Position numbers and translations under genes: made by a program
Notes under the pieces: model-generated
What the model saw: the letters and a program-made list of their open reading frames with translations, nothing else
The model's database searches: none
Told to the model about the DNA's origin: nothing
Source of the DNA: Neoarius graeffei
Taxonomy: Eukaryota; Chordata; Actinopteri; Siluriformes; Ariidae
DNA length: 64,000 nucleotides
Direction: 5' to 3'
Assembly: GCF_027579695.1 (NCBI RefSeq)
Contig: NC_083587.1
Location: forward strand, 2,870,501 to 2,934,500
Shown here: positions 1-32,160 of the stretch, piece after piece
Position numbering within the stretch: the first letter of the stretch is position 1
Layout: each line of letters opens with the position of its first letter

Positions 1-2309
1 ACATGCTGCCAAACGAAGGATCCAGCATGGCTGCCTTCAGATACAGTGGGTCAGAGAAGGGCAATGGCTGGCAATCAGATGATGAGTTTTCTGCCATCTT
101 CACATTTACGAAAATCCCCTTGAACCTCCTTTGAAGAGATGTCTGTAAGGTTTTGATGAAGGCCCCCAAGTAGCACATAGTGCCTTTTAAGTTTTCCAGA
201 TGGTGGTTGAGGGAGAGGACACAGGGGACCACTGCACTTATGGTTACCACTTTTTCACCTTGAGTGAGGTCAGTGGCTTCGACAAAAGGCTCAAGCACAT
301 GCACCAACTCTTGGATTTGACTCCATTCTCTTGATGTGAATGCTATCTCTTTGTGGCCAGACTCTTGTAGAATGGCGGTGAGCTTTGTGGCGTCACATTT
401 CAGTACCGCTTTCAACTGCGTAAGTGTTGAGTTCCAACGCGTGACAACAGAGGAAGGGATGCCAGATTGCCCAAACTCTCTCTCAAAAATGTCCTTGAAG
501 GAAGTGCTGCTGTGGAGTAAATTGCTCAGCTTGCAGGCCTTTGCAAGAGCTGCATTAGCTATTTTTGTGTCTTTTAAGCCATCCCCGACAACTAACTGCA
601 ACGTGTGGGCAAAACACTGCTGTCTTGTCTGAGATTTATCTTGGAGAAAACCATCCACCCTCTCTTGGTCTTCGACTGGCAAGTCAGTCCACAAGTTGTT
701 GTCCTCAACTCCTTCATCTTCGTCATCCTCTTCATCTCCATGTTGTGGAAAACAAGTGCTGAATGCTTTTCTCATATTTGCAGCATTATCGCATATGATG
801 TGCAATAGCTTCCTTTTGATTTGGTACTCGTCACAAATTTGCTCAAATTCCTCACATATTCTTTCCCCTGTATGGGAACCGCTGAACCTATTACAAGCCA
901 GCAAAGCAGATTTCAGGACTAGTCCACCTTCTCCAATATCCAACCAGTGAGCAGTAACTCCTAGGAAGCCCCGCATTTTCCGATCTGACCATATGTCAAC
1001 TGTGACTGACAGATTTTCAGCATTTGCAAGACTGTTCTTTAGTTTTGTCTGCTTTTCCAGCACTACATCATCCAGTTTTGAAGTAAGAGTTCTTCGGCTT
1101 ACAGGGTTGTACCTTGTGTCAACAATAGACATGAAGCGCCGGAAACTTGGGTGTTCTATGATGGACAATGGTAAGTTGCAATCAATAACCAGGTCTGAAA
1201 GTATTGAACGTGTGATGGCGTTCTGCTGGGGATGGCTAGAAGTGTAGTGTTGCTTGTTACTTGTGATGAACTGGGAGATTGGTGGCTGACTTGAGTCTGT
1301 CGTTGGAGCTGCTTTTGAGCGAAGGTACTCTTCATATCTAAACATTTTGTCAGGATGGAACATAGGAACGTAACACATTGCAGTTCCAATTTACTTAACA
1401 TCATTAGTTACTGAAGTACCATACAGTCGTTACTCGTTACATTTGAGCAGTGTGTGAAATCCTCTGGGTTTGCTGATAAAACGAAATCATTTGTCTGAAC
1501 AAGAAGTGCGCAACTGCGTGCTGGGCTGTTTTTTTTTTTTTTTTTTCACCCTGAAAGAGCTCGCAGGTTTCCAACTGGAGAAATGTAAGCGCACGTGTGC
1601 ACGCCAGTGCTCCCTGTGCAAAGGACTACATTCATGACTAGCCAGTTTTGGTGTTTAAGCTCAGGGATGCAAATCAAAGTCCAACCGTCTCTGTGCAAAT
1701 GCATCGTTCAAATTTTGTTTGCAGTTGTTTTTCTTCCCCTCTTGTCCTTACGTTATGTTAAATTTAATCTCGTGCCTCAACTAGCTCTTTCTTTGACCAT
1801 ACGTGTTTACATTAATGAGCTTAATCACCAAACTGCCAAATTTTAATATTAGCTAAAAAACACAAAGTAGTAGACTAAATAGTTGCAAACAGCGCTAACG
1901 TTAGTGCTAACTAAGTTAGCTGTAACACCAGAACATTGTTTTCAGACGCTGCTAGCACTAACCGTTAGTCATAATGTTAGCACTGCTTGCAGCTATTTCG
2001 CATTCTACGGTACGTTTTGTTTTTTTAGCTAATATTAAAATATTAACGTATCAAGCCACTATAGCCTAGTAGTCTCTGTTGTAGAAGTCTCAGATGTTAG
2101 CAGCCAAGCAGCAAAAGTCACATCGTTACTCACCTTTCTCTATGAGCTGTCCTGAAATGTCTGATGAAATTTGATGTAGTGCTTGCAGTATCAGAAACTT
2201 TAGCATCGCAGATGTTGCATGTCGCTCCTCTTTTATTTTGTGTTGTCCAATAGTCTTTGAATCCATAATGTATAATTTTCGGGATGGTGTTGGTCGAAGA
2301 GCTCGCCAT
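1..2309 (-). CDS. hAT transposase / ZBED-like protein (BED finger plus DDE domain), two exons, 3' part off the window
   Basis: DNA-transposase protein of the hAT/ZBED group, which cuts and pastes the element or survives as a domesticated nuclear DNA-binding factor. Exon 1 (2309-2134) begins MASSSTNTIPK and encodes a BED zinc finger, C-x2-C (CNIC) followed by H-x4-H (HFRTAH). The donor is AG|GTGAGT. Exon 2 starts at 1337 after a TTTAG acceptor and joins in phase as HRERYEEYLRSK. It then runs open to position 1 (about 445 codons) with the hAT hallmarks TVDIWSD, ICDNAANMR, CFAHTLQL and TRWNST. I see no stop or frameshift, so the gene looks intact as far as it can be followed. The ATG at 2309 is chosen because it precedes the BED finger and keeps the splice phase; an upstream ATG at 2405 is possible. 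The intron (1338-2133) holds a poly-T run near 1531. Whether this is an active transposon or a domesticated gene cannot be decided here; the clean terminus next to it favours a young transposon. Confidence 0.82.
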
Positions 2310-2489
2310 CTCTCCATCTGATCGCTCATGCCTGCAAGTTGCGTTGGGAGGAGTGGGGTTGCCAGGTTTGCTGATATGCAGCAGGCCAGGAACACCCGCG
2401 CACAATTAAGCAATATCGATCTAATAATTTATTTGTTTTGTTTTTTTTAACAAGGCATGTTTTAACCAGACAGGTTTTTGTAATGTGAC

Positions 2490-2655
2490 TTGTCAAGTCA
2501 CATGACAAAAGTCAAGTCAAGTCGCAGGTCAGGAAAAGCAAGTCAAAGTCAAGTCAAGTCTTTTCTTAATATTGATCAAGTAAGTCACAAGTCACAAATC
2601 TGGCGACTCGAGTCGGACTCGAGTCAAGTCATGGACTCGAGTCCCCCCATCTCTG
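2490..2655. repeat. hAT subterminal repeats and terminal inverted repeat
   Basis: Dense, imperfect AAGTC and GACTCGAGTC motifs in both orientations fill about 165 bp before the terminus at 2655. Such subterminal repeats are usual transposase binding sites in hAT elements. Some GACTCGAGTC copies are palindromic. Only one end of the element is visible, so the inverted repeat itself cannot be confirmed here. Confidence 0.65.
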
Positions 2656-2732
2656 ATTCACACAGGAAAGAAGCCGTATCACTGCTCACAGTGTGGGAAG
2701 AGATTTACTCGTCAGAGTCATCTCCAATAACA

Positions 2733-6947
<4,215 letters not shown>

Positions 6948-7285
6948 GGAAGGAGTTTTACTCGTCAGAGTCATCTCCAACACCACCAGCGCATTCAGAC
7001 AGGAGAGAAGCCGTTTCACTGCTCACAGTGTGGGAAGAGTTTTACTCAGCAGAGAGCTCTCCAACGACACCAGCGCATTCACACAGGAGAGAAGCCATAT
7101 CACTGCTCACAGTGCGGAAAGAGTTTTACTCGCCAGAGTGCTCTCCATCAACACCAGTGCATTCACTCAGGAGAGAAGCCGTATCACTGCTCACATTGTG
7201 GGAAGAGTTTTACTCATCAGAGTGATCTCCAACAACACCAGCGCATTCACACAGGAGAGATGCCATATCACTGCTCACAGTGTGA

Positions 7286-8438
<1,153 letters not shown>

Positions 8439-8441
8439 TAG

Positions 8442-9347
<906 letters not shown>

Positions 9348-9350
9348 TGA

Positions 9351-9791
<441 letters not shown>

Positions 9792-9794
9792 TAA

Positions 9795-9998
<204 letters not shown>

Positions 9999-10037
9999 TA
10001 ACATCACCAGCGCATTCACTCAGGAGAGAAACCATAA

Positions 10038-10277
<240 letters not shown>

Positions 10278-10289
10278 TAGAAGCCGTAG

Positions 10290-10715
<426 letters not shown>

Positions 10716-10718
10716 TAA

Positions 10719-11099
<381 letters not shown>

Positions 11100-11102
11100 T
11101 AG

Positions 11103-11345
<243 letters not shown>

Positions 11346-11372
11346 TAACACCATCGCATTCACACATGAGAG

Positions 11373-14385
<3,013 letters not shown>

Positions 14386-14591
14386 TGAGAGAAACCGTTT
14401 CACTGCTCACAGTGTGGGAAGAGTTTTACTCAGCAGAGTGCTCTCCAACGACAGCAGCGCATTCACACAGGAGAGAAGCCGCATCACTGCTCACAGTGCG
14501 GAAAGAGTTTTACTCGCCAGAGTGCTCTCCATCAACACCAGTGCATTCACTCAGGAGACAAACCATGTCTCTGCTCACAGTGTGGGAATAG

Positions 14592-15310
<719 letters not shown>

Positions 15311-15398
15311 TGAGAGAAACCGTTTCGCTGCTCACAGTGTGGAAAGGGTTTTACTCACCAGAGTGCTCTCCAACTACACCAGGGCATTGACACATTAG

Positions 15399-16208
<810 letters not shown>

Positions 16209-16211
16209 TGA

Positions 16212-16427
<216 letters not shown>

Positions 16428-16430
16428 TGA

Positions 16431-16649
<219 letters not shown>

Positions 16650-16652
16650 TGA

Positions 16653-17921
<1,269 letters not shown>

Positions 17922-17924
17922 TGA

Positions 17925-18140
<216 letters not shown>

Positions 18141-18143
18141 TGA

Positions 18144-18362
<219 letters not shown>

Positions 18363-18449
18363 TGAGAGAAACCGTATCACTGCTCACAGTGTGGGAAGCG
18401 TTTTACTCAGCAGAGTGCTCTCCAACGACACCAGCGCATTCACACATGA

Positions 18450-19490
<1,041 letters not shown>

Positions 19491-20180
19491 GAGCTCGCCA
19501 GAGTGCTCTCCATCAACACCAGTGCATTCGCTCAGGAGAGAAACCATATCGCTGCTCACAGTGTGGGAAGAGTTTTACTCACCAGAGTGCTCTCCAAATT
19601 CAGCAGCACATTCACTCAGAAGAGAAGCTGCATCACTGCTCACATTGTGGAAAGAGTTTTACTCATCAGCGTGCTCTCCAAACACACCAGCGCATTCTCA
19701 CAGCAAAGAAGCCGTATCACTGCTCACAGTGGGGGAAGAGTTTTACTCAGCAGAGTGCTCTCCAACGACACCAGCGCATTCACACAGGAGAGAAGCCGTA
19801 TCACTGCTCACAGTGCGGAAAGAGTTTAACTCGCCAGAGTGCTCTCCATCAACGCCAGTGCATTCACTCAGGAGAGAAACCATATCTCTGCTCACAGTGT
19901 GGGAATAGTTTTACTCACCAGACTGCTCTCCACACACACACCAGCGCATTCACTCAGGAGAGAAGCCGTATCACTGCTCACAGTGTGGGAAGAGTTTTAC
20001 TCATCAGAGTGATCTCCAACAACACCAGCGCATTCACACAGGAGAGAAGCCGTATCACGGCTCACAGTGTGGGGAGAGATTTACTCGTCAGAGTCATCGC
20101 CAACAACACCTGCACATTCACACAGGAGAGAAGCCATATCACTGCTCACAATGTGGAAAGAGTTTTACTCATCAGAGTGA

Positions 20181-21914
<1,734 letters not shown>

Positions 21915-22604
21915 GAGCTCGCCAGAGTGCTCTCCATCAACACCAGTGCATTCGCTCAGGAGAGAAACCATATCGCTGCTCACAGTGTGGGAAGAGTTTT
22001 ACTCACCAGAGTGCTCTCCAAATTCAGCAGCACATTCACGCAGAAGAGAAGCTGCATCACTGCTCACATTGTGGAAAGAGTTTTACTCATCAGCGTGCTC
22101 TCCAAACACACCAGCGCATTCTCACAGCAAAGAAGCCGTATCACTGCTCACAGTGGGGGAAGAGTTTTACTCAGCAGAGTGCTCTCCAACGACACCAGCG
22201 CATTCACACAGGAGAGAAGCCGTATCACTGCTCACAGTGCGGAAAGAGTTTAACTCGCCAGAGTGCTCTCCATCAACGCCAGTGCATTCACTCAGGAGAG
22301 AAACCATATCTCTGCTCACAGTGTGGGAATAGTTTTACTCACCAGACTGCTCTCCACACACACACCAGCGCATTCACTCAGGAGAGAAGCCGTATCACTG
22401 CTCACAGTGTGGGAAGAGTTTTACTCATCAGAGTGATCTCCAACAACACCAGCGCATTCACACAGGAGAGAAGCCGTATCACGGCTCACAGTGTGGGGAG
22501 AGATTTACTCGTCAGAGTCATCGCCAACAACACCTGCGCATTCACACAGGAGAGAAGCCATATCACTGCTCACAATGTGGAAAGAGTTTTACTCATCAGA
22601 GTGA

Positions 22605-26090
<3,486 letters not shown>

Positions 26091-26504
26091 CACAGTGTGG
26101 GAATAGTTTTACTCACCAGAGTGCTCTCTACACACACCAGCGTATTCACTCAGGAGAGAAGCCGTATCACTGCTCACAGTGTGGGAAGAGTTTTACTCAT
26201 CAGACTGATCTCCAACAACACCAGCGCATTCACACAGGAGCGAAGCCGTATCACTGCTCACATTGTGGGGAGAGTTTTAGTTTTCAGAGTCATCTCCAAC
26301 AACACCTGCACATTCACACAGGAGAGAAGCCGTATCATTGCTCACAGTGTGGAAAGAGTTTTACTCATCAGTGTGATCTCCAACAACACCAGCGCATTCA
26401 CACAGGAGAGAAGCCGTATCACTGCTCACAGTGTGGGGAGAGTTTCCTTAGCAGAGTCATCTCCAACAACACCAGCGTCTTCACTCAGGAGAGAAGCTGC
26501 ATGA

Positions 26505-26571
26505 CTTATCAGTCTGGAAAGATGTTTACTTATTCAGTTAGAATTAAAACCTACAAGTGCACCAACTTTTA
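26505..26571 (+). CDS. Natural 3' end of the zinc-finger array with TAG stop
   Basis: The last unit carries a one-base deletion (GAGAGTTTCCTTAGC). It then loses the repeat pattern and reads on to a TAG at 26569-26571, ending KTYKCTNF. The tail is unique sequence, so this probably marks the original 3' end of the zinc-finger exon. The flank following it has an ATTAAA near 26600 that could serve polyadenylation. Confidence 0.45.
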
Positions 26572-27019
26572 GACATTGCATGATTTTAAATTTGTCCAAT
26601 TAAATATGGTTATTATTACAGTTTTGGCTGAAAATGACCTGTACTTTGAACTTTATTGTTCATGTTATATGACTGTTTTAAAATACATCACCTTATAGTG
26701 ATGTTTAAAACAAGACTATTATTGTTTTCTTTTGATCTTAAGTAGTCATTAATTACCACCATATAAGTGACAATTAAACTGCACCACTATTATCAATGTA
26801 ATACTGCAGCATGAGACTAATTGTTAATGGAATTGGTACTGATCAGGAGTTTAATGTACTATAATAGAACTGTGGATCAAACCAAATGAGTATGCACCAT
26901 TTGAAATGAAGCTCTTCCATCTATATGCATCCACCTTGTCTCACTGGTAGAGGAGAAGCCATCAGTTATTTATAATGATCTAGGAATCATACAAAAACCT
27001 GAACAAAAATTCTGTATGT
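26572..27019. other. Non-coding 3' flank of the array
   Basis: AT-rich sequence without an open frame of interest. It may contain the old 3' UTR of the zinc-finger gene (an ATTAAA motif near 26600). I see no repeat or RNA gene. Confidence 0.5.
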
Positions 27020-28000
27020 TTGAAGTTCTTTATCCTATTATATGTAGCCAAAAAAATAATTCTACCTGGTCAGTTCAGCTAATTATTATTTCCTGACGCG
27101 TGGGGTCTATATTCTGAAGTTCTTTCTGAATTTCATCTCCAACCTGGTTGTTTATTGAGACAACAGATTGTTACAGACACTATTTTTTTTGATCACCTGG
27201 AAGAGACTGAGAACAGCATTCCTGTCCATTCTAGATTCAGTAGGGATTAATGAGAGAGTCACAGGATCTAACCCTATTTTTTGAGGTTTTTGTATGATTC
27301 CTAATCGTCACATTCTTGATCTAATACTTGCATTTGTATTAAATAGAGAAAATATCGGAGCACTGTGGCTCAGTCGACTAAGGCGCCATACCATAAATCC
27401 AGGGACCCGCGTTTGATTCCAACCAGTGGTCATTTCCCGATCCCTACCTGTGTCTCTATCTAGCTCGTTTCCAGTCTCCACACTGTCCTATCCAATAAAA
27501 AGGTGAGAAAAGCCCCCAAAAATATATATAGAAAATATAGTCACACTTATACAGTCTGAAGCTCCCTCAGACCATTACCTCATCTCTTTTGAAATGTCTT
27601 AATATATGCACCTTGCATGCCATTGCATCAAAAGTACATTCACATCAACTACTGCATAAAGTTTTATCAGTAGTCTCCCAGACTTATCAATTTGATTGGA
27701 TCCCCGTTGGACCCCACAGAACTTGATCAGCCAACTGAATGCTTACAGTCAACGTTCTGCTTTACTTTAGATAATGTAGCTCCACTTAAAAGAAAATAAT
27801 TCAGGAGAAAATAAAATAAAACCTAGCATCCTGGTATAACAATCACACATGCACCTTAAAACACAAAATTGATAGTATTCCATTTAGCATGGAAGGAGAG
27901 CCTCTGGAACTACAAAGACAAGCTTTTAATGCTGCTAGATCAACAACTCTCTCCACCCTAATAGAAGATAACAAAAATAATCTTAAATTTTTATGTGAGA
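27020..28000 (+). mobile_element. L2-type LINE fragment (endonuclease region), decayed
   Basis: Around 27300-27600 the plus strand shows the L2 endonuclease end: LDLILAF-like sequence, then SEAPSDHYLISFEMS with the catalytic SDH motif. After about 27700 it matches the spacer before reverse transcriptase (LKRKI, WYNNHT, LELQRQAFNAARSTT). Several stops and frameshifts break it. A SINE is inserted at 27356-27529. The start at 27020 is approximate. Confidence 0.6.
27356..27529 (+). mobile_element. tRNA-derived SINE inside the L2 fragment
   Basis: It has an A-box-like TGGCTCAGTCGACTAAGG, a B-box-like GTTTGATTCC, and a body ending TCCAATAAAAAGGTG plus an A-rich tail. The 9-bp target duplication AGAAAATAT is present on both sides (27347-27355 and 27530-27538). 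Two relatives occur in opposite orientation near 52.2-52.6 kb. Confidence 0.8.
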
Positions 28001-28028
28001 CTATAGTATTACATAAAAATTTAAGATT
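27979..28028. repeat. Perfect 18-bp inverted repeat, 14-nt loop
   Basis: Arms at 27979-27996 and 28011-28028 (core TCTTAAATTTTTATGT and its complement). AT-rich, no T-run or gene context; probably a chance or palindromic-repeat hairpin. Confidence 0.6.
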
Positions 28029-28428
28029 TTGCTAAAGCAAAATGAACTAGGAATAAGACCACCACAGAAATTGATTTTATATGCACATATGTAATCACGA
28101 CCATACACACACCTTAAGTAATCACAAATGTACTCAGATTCATATAACCACACATACAGATTCTTTTTATGCTGATTAAATACTAATTCAAAGCTGAGTG
28201 TGTTCATTTTCAGTAAAGAATAAATGAAGTTAATTCTCTTAAAAGTAATAATAAATTGGTTTATGAATTATCATAATTACTGTAATATATAGATTTAGGC
28301 ACTGCCTAAAAGCGGAGCTCCCATCTGTTTCTGGGTTGTAGAATTTTCTTATCTCATAGCCAGTCTCTTTTGTTTTATTTCTTTACTGGCTAGCACTGGC
28401 CACTGGGGGGGGGGGGGACTGGTAATTA
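28029..28428. other. Non-coding stretch with a G12 tract
   Basis: No credible gene. AT-rich sequence of unknown origin, then a run of twelve G near 28405 just before a Tc1-like terminus. A 68-codon minus-strand frame (28001-28207) has no recognisable content. Confidence 0.5.
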
Positions 28429-29890
28429 CAACCCCGATTCCAAAAAAGTTGGGACAAAGTACAAATTGTAAATAAAAACGGAATGCAATGATGTGGACGT
28501 TTCAAAATTCCATATTTTATTCAAAATAGAACATAGATGACATATCAAATGTTTAAACTGAGAAAATGTATCATTTAAAGAGAAAAATTAGGTGATTTTA
28601 AATTTCATGACAACACCACATCTGTGGGGGGTGCTTCAGGAGTATGGGGTTCGGGGCTCTTTGCTAAGGGCTGTCCGGTCCCTGTACGAACGGAGCAGGA
28701 GTCTGGTTTGCATTGCTGGCAGTAAGTCAGACCTGTTCCCTGTGCATGTTGGACTCCGGCAGGGCTGCCCTTTGTCACCGGTTCTGTTCATAATTTTTAT
28801 GGACAGAATTTCTAGGCGCAGCCAGGGGCCGGAAGGAATCCTGTTTGGGAACCACAGGATTTCATCTCTGCTTTTTGCAGATGATGTTGTCCTGTTGGCT
28901 TCTTCAAACCAGGACCTTCAGCATGCACTGGGGTGGTTTGCAGCAGAGTGTGAAGCGGCTGGGATGAGAATCAGCACCTCCAAGTCCGAGGCCATGGTTC
29001 TCGACCGGAAAAGGGTGGCTTGCCCTCTCCAGGTTGGTGGAGAAGTCCTGCCTCGAGTGGAGGAGTTTAAGTATCTCGGGATCTTGTTCACGAGTGAGGG
29101 AAGGATGGAGCGTGAGATCGACAGGTGGATCGGTGCAGCCTCTGCAGTGATGCGGTCGCTTTACCGGTCCGTCGTGGTGAAGAAGGAGCTGAGCCAAAAG
29201 GCAAAGCTCTCAATTTACCAGTCGATCTACGTTCCGACTCTCACCTATGGTCATGAGCTTTGGGTAATGACCGAAAGAACAAGATCGTGGATACAAGCGG
29301 CCGAAATGAGTTTCCTTCGCAGGGTGGCTGGGCGCTCCCTTAGAGATAGGGTGAGAAGCACAGTCACTCGGGAGGAGCTCGGAGTAGAGCCGCTGCTCCT
29401 CCACATCGAGAGGAATCAGCTGAGGTGGCTCGGGCATCTTTTTCGGATGCCTCCTGGATGCCTCCCTGGGGAGGTGTTCCAGGCATGTCCCCCCAGGAGG
29501 AGGCCCCGGGGAAGACCCAGGACATGCTGGAGGGACTATATCTCTCGGCTGGCCTGGGAACGCCTCAGTGTTCTTCCCGAGGAGCTGGCCGAGGTGTCTG
29601 GGGAAAGGGAAGTTTGGGCTTCCATGCTTAGACTGCTGCCTCCGCGACCCAGTCCCGGATAAAGCAGAAGAAGACGAGACGAGACCACGTCTCAAAAAAG
29701 TTGGGACAAGGCCATGTTTACCACTGTGAGACATCCCCTTTTCTCTTTACAACAGTCTATAAATGTCTGGGGACTGAGGAGACAAGTTGCTCAAGTTTAG
29801 GGATAGGAATGTTAACCCATTCTTGTCTAATGTAGGATTCTAGTTGCTCAACTGTCTTAGGTCTTTTTTGTCATATCTTCCATTTTATGA
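28429..29890 (-). mobile_element. Tc1-like transposon family 1, copy A, truncated and split by a LINE
   Basis: Begins after TA with CAACCCCGATTCC followed by AAAAAAGTTGGGAC, the terminus also found at 40558 and 42559. The inverted-repeat region runs to 28623 and resumes at 29684 with the second AAAAAAGTTGGGAC. It then covers the last part of the transposase gene (reverse complement of AGACCTAAGACAGTTGAG) until identity stops near 29890. The other half is missing. A Rex3-type LINE sits at 28624-29683. Confidence 0.8.
28624..29683 (+). mobile_element. Rex3/RTE-type LINE, 5' truncated, inserted in Tc1 copy A
   Basis: One open frame of about 345 codons encodes the second half of a non-LTR reverse transcriptase and its C-terminal domain: LRQGCPLSPVLF, LLFADDVVLLASS (catalytic ADD), YGHELWVMTERTRS, LRRVAGRSLRDRVRS, RNQLRWLGHLFRMPPG. 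The open frame starts ten codons upstream in Tc1 terminal sequence, so the first residues are not LINE. Target duplication ACCACATCT (28615-28623) versus ACCACGTCT (29684-29692). The remaining frame is intact, but the element lacks its endonuclease and 5' half, so it cannot move by itself. Rex3 naming rests on the family pattern and on the GATG tail of the second copy at 50.7 kb. Confidence 0.8.
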
Positions 29891-30230
29891 ACTGAAAGCA
29901 GAGACAATTCATTGAATCTTGGGTGCGCAGGAGGCACTTTCCCAAATAATGGAGAACATATGATGCAAGGGGGTCAAAGCCAGTAGGAAGCCCCCAGACT
30001 GATGGAGCCACTTCTACACCCAAAGAGAATCACCAAGATTGGTAATTGGAATGTAAGGACACTATATGAGAGCAGTAATATTGCCCAGGCAACAAGAGAG
30101 ATGGCAAAGAGAGCGATTGACATCATGGGCATAAGTGAGACACACTGGATTGGACATGGGAAGTTGCAGCTGCAAGAGGGAGAGACCATAATGTACTCAG
30201 GAAGAGAGGACAATATTCATAGGCATACTA

Positions 30231-31226
30231 ATGTTGAAGAACGCAAGCAGAACATTGATAGACTGGAGACCAATTAGTGAAAGGATTGTCCAAGCAAGGT
30301 TTTACTCCAATCACATTAAGTTGATGCTAGTACATGTGTATGCACCTACAGAGGATGCTGAAGAGCAGGTAAAAGATGAGTTCTATGTGAGGTTGCAGGA
30401 TGTGTTGAGTTCATGTAAGACACATGATATGCTGGTTGTGACTGGGGACATGAATGCAAAGGTTGGTGATAACAACCAGAACTACGAACGAGTGATGGGT
30501 AAACATGGCTTGGGGCAACAGAATAATAATGGCGAAAGATTATGCGAGATCTGTGACATGAACGAGCTAATGATAACTGGCACGCTCTTTCCTCACAAAA
30601 CGATACACAAAGCAACATGGACATCACCAGATGGAGTGACCAGAAACCAGATAGACCACATACTCATTAGCAGGAAATTCAGGAATTCTGTGAAGGACAC
30701 GCAGGTTTTCAGATCAGCTGACATAGGAAGCGATCATTTTCTCTTGTGCATGGAAATCAAGTTGAGGTTAAAAACAAACCCGAGAGAGAAAAGAAGGGCA
30801 AGGGCAAAATATGATACAGCGAAGTTGAAGGATGAAAATACAAGGAAAGCTTTTACCATCGCCTTAAAAAACAGGTATGACACACTGGAGGAGGAAGAGA
30901 TAGAGCAGGAAGATAAACACGCTGAAGAGGATATAGAGCGTGAGTTTAATGTCATGATGAAGGCGCATGCTGAAGCTGCTGAGACCGTGCTTGGAAAACC
31001 GAAAAGAAGGAAAAAACCATGTATAAGTGATCGTTCATGGAAGCTTGTAGAAGAGAGGGAAGAGATCAACAAAAAGCTATTAGGAACATGCTCAGAAAGA
31101 GTGAAGACACAGCTCAGGAAGAAATACATAGAGAAGAAGTCAGAGGTGAAGAAGAGTATACAGAAAGACAAAAGGATATGGATGGACGGCATTGCAGAAG
31201 AGGCAGAGAACACTGCAAGGAACTAA
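30231..31226 (+). pseudogene. LINE endonuclease and linker region
   Basis: Open frame carrying most of the APE-type endonuclease (motifs VTGDMNAKVGDN and GSDHFLL) and a charged linker rich in Lys and Glu. It makes the nick used for target-primed reverse transcription in LINEs. The N-terminal strand (NWNVRTLY) is in another frame upstream at 30002-30277, and the frame ends in TAA before the RT domain, so it is a fragment of one polyprotein. Confidence 0.7.
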
Positions 31227-31229
31227 GAT

Positions 31230-32160
31230 ATGAGAACGCTGTATAGACTAACTAAGACCCTGTGCAATGAGAGATCAAGAAGGAGTAGCGCAGTCCTAGA
31301 CAAAGGGGGAAGTCTTCTAAGTAGCAAGGAAGATATAAAAGCTAGATGGACGGAGCACTTTCAAGAAGTTCTTAATAGAGAAGCACCAACAAACCCAATA
31401 ACCGAGGAGGAAGACAACGGCTTTGAATTCACTGATATCATAGAAGAGATAAAAACAAATGAACCAACAATGGGAGAAGTAAAATCAGCCATAGGAAGAC
31501 TGAAGAATGGAAAAGCACCAGGGACAGACTCGATTATGGCAGAGTTACTGAAGGCAGGTGGAGAATTTTCTGTAAAGAAAATACATGAATTATTAAAGAA
31601 CATCTGAAAGTACGAGAAAGTACCCAGCAGATGGAAGCAAGGCTTGATAATAAAATTACCAAAGAAAGGAAACCTGAAGGAATGCAAGAACTCCAGGGGT
31701 ATAACCCTTCTGTCTGTTGTAGGGAAAATACTTAGTCGGATCATTATCGACAGGCTACGTAATGGAGTAGACAAAAGACTGAGAATGGAACAAGCCAGTT
31801 ATAGAAGTGGAAGAGGAACAACAGAACAGGTGTTTGTTCTACGAAACATACTGGAACAAGTGAATGAATGGCAGGCGACTTTATACATAGGATTTGTAGA
31901 TTATGAGAAGGCCTTTGATTCGGTACATAGAGAGAGTTTGTGGATAATCATGAAGAAATATGGAATACTGGAGAAGTTGGTGAGGATGGTAAAGTTATTC
32001 TATGATGGCTTTCAATGTGCAGCTGAAGAAGAGGGTGAACCAGGCGAATGGTTTGAAGTCACCGCAGGAGTAAAGCAAGGTTGTAATATGTCAGGGTTCC
32101 TGTTCTTGATAGTACTTGACTGGGTAATGAGGAGAACAGTTGGGAATGACGAAAATGGAA
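31230..32160 (+). pseudogene. LINE reverse-transcriptase region, truncated
   Basis: Two open stretches in the same frame (31230-31607 and 31644-32160) separated by a TGA encode the fingers and the first palm part of a non-LTR reverse transcriptase: GRLKNGKAPGTDSI, NSRGITLLSVVGKILSRII, RSGRGTTEQVFVLRNILEQ, FVDYEKAFDSVHRE and GVKQGCNMSGFLF. The catalytic YADD box and thumb are missing because the sequence is cut at 32168. Confidence 0.7.

Larger units (their letters stand above)
1..2655 (-). mobile_element. hAT DNA transposon, right-hand part, cut by window edge
   Basis: The stretch carries a hAT transposase on the minus strand and ends at 2655 in a terminus that reads, on the element strand, CAGAGATGGGG, a typical hAT end. 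The next eight bases, ATTCACAC (2656-2663), belong to the zinc-finger repeat unit and are the expected 8-bp hAT target duplication; the other copy should lie beyond the left edge. The element therefore jumped into the zinc-finger array, which should continue on its far side. The subterminal region holds many AAGTC/GACTC repeats. Seen: terminus, flank and transposase. Inferred: the left end, not in the window. Confidence 0.8.

Noticed and set aside
336-1247. Small plus-strand frames in the first kilobase
   Set aside because: They are antisense to the continuous minus-strand hAT transposase, which has family motifs.
29210-29734. Minus-strand 174-codon frame over the Rex3 copy
   Set aside because: Antisense shadow of the reverse-transcriptase frame; the same applies to minus-strand frames over the Gypsy copies (e.g. 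45242-45979, 48607-49212).
30734-31213. Serine/leucine-rich minus-strand frame as a membrane protein
   Set aside because: Antisense of the Lys/Glu-rich LINE linker, which naturally reads as Ser/Leu/Phe.
30002-31226. Host gene like craniofacial development protein 2
   Set aside because: The endonuclease is followed by reverse-transcriptase motifs in the same element; it is a LINE.
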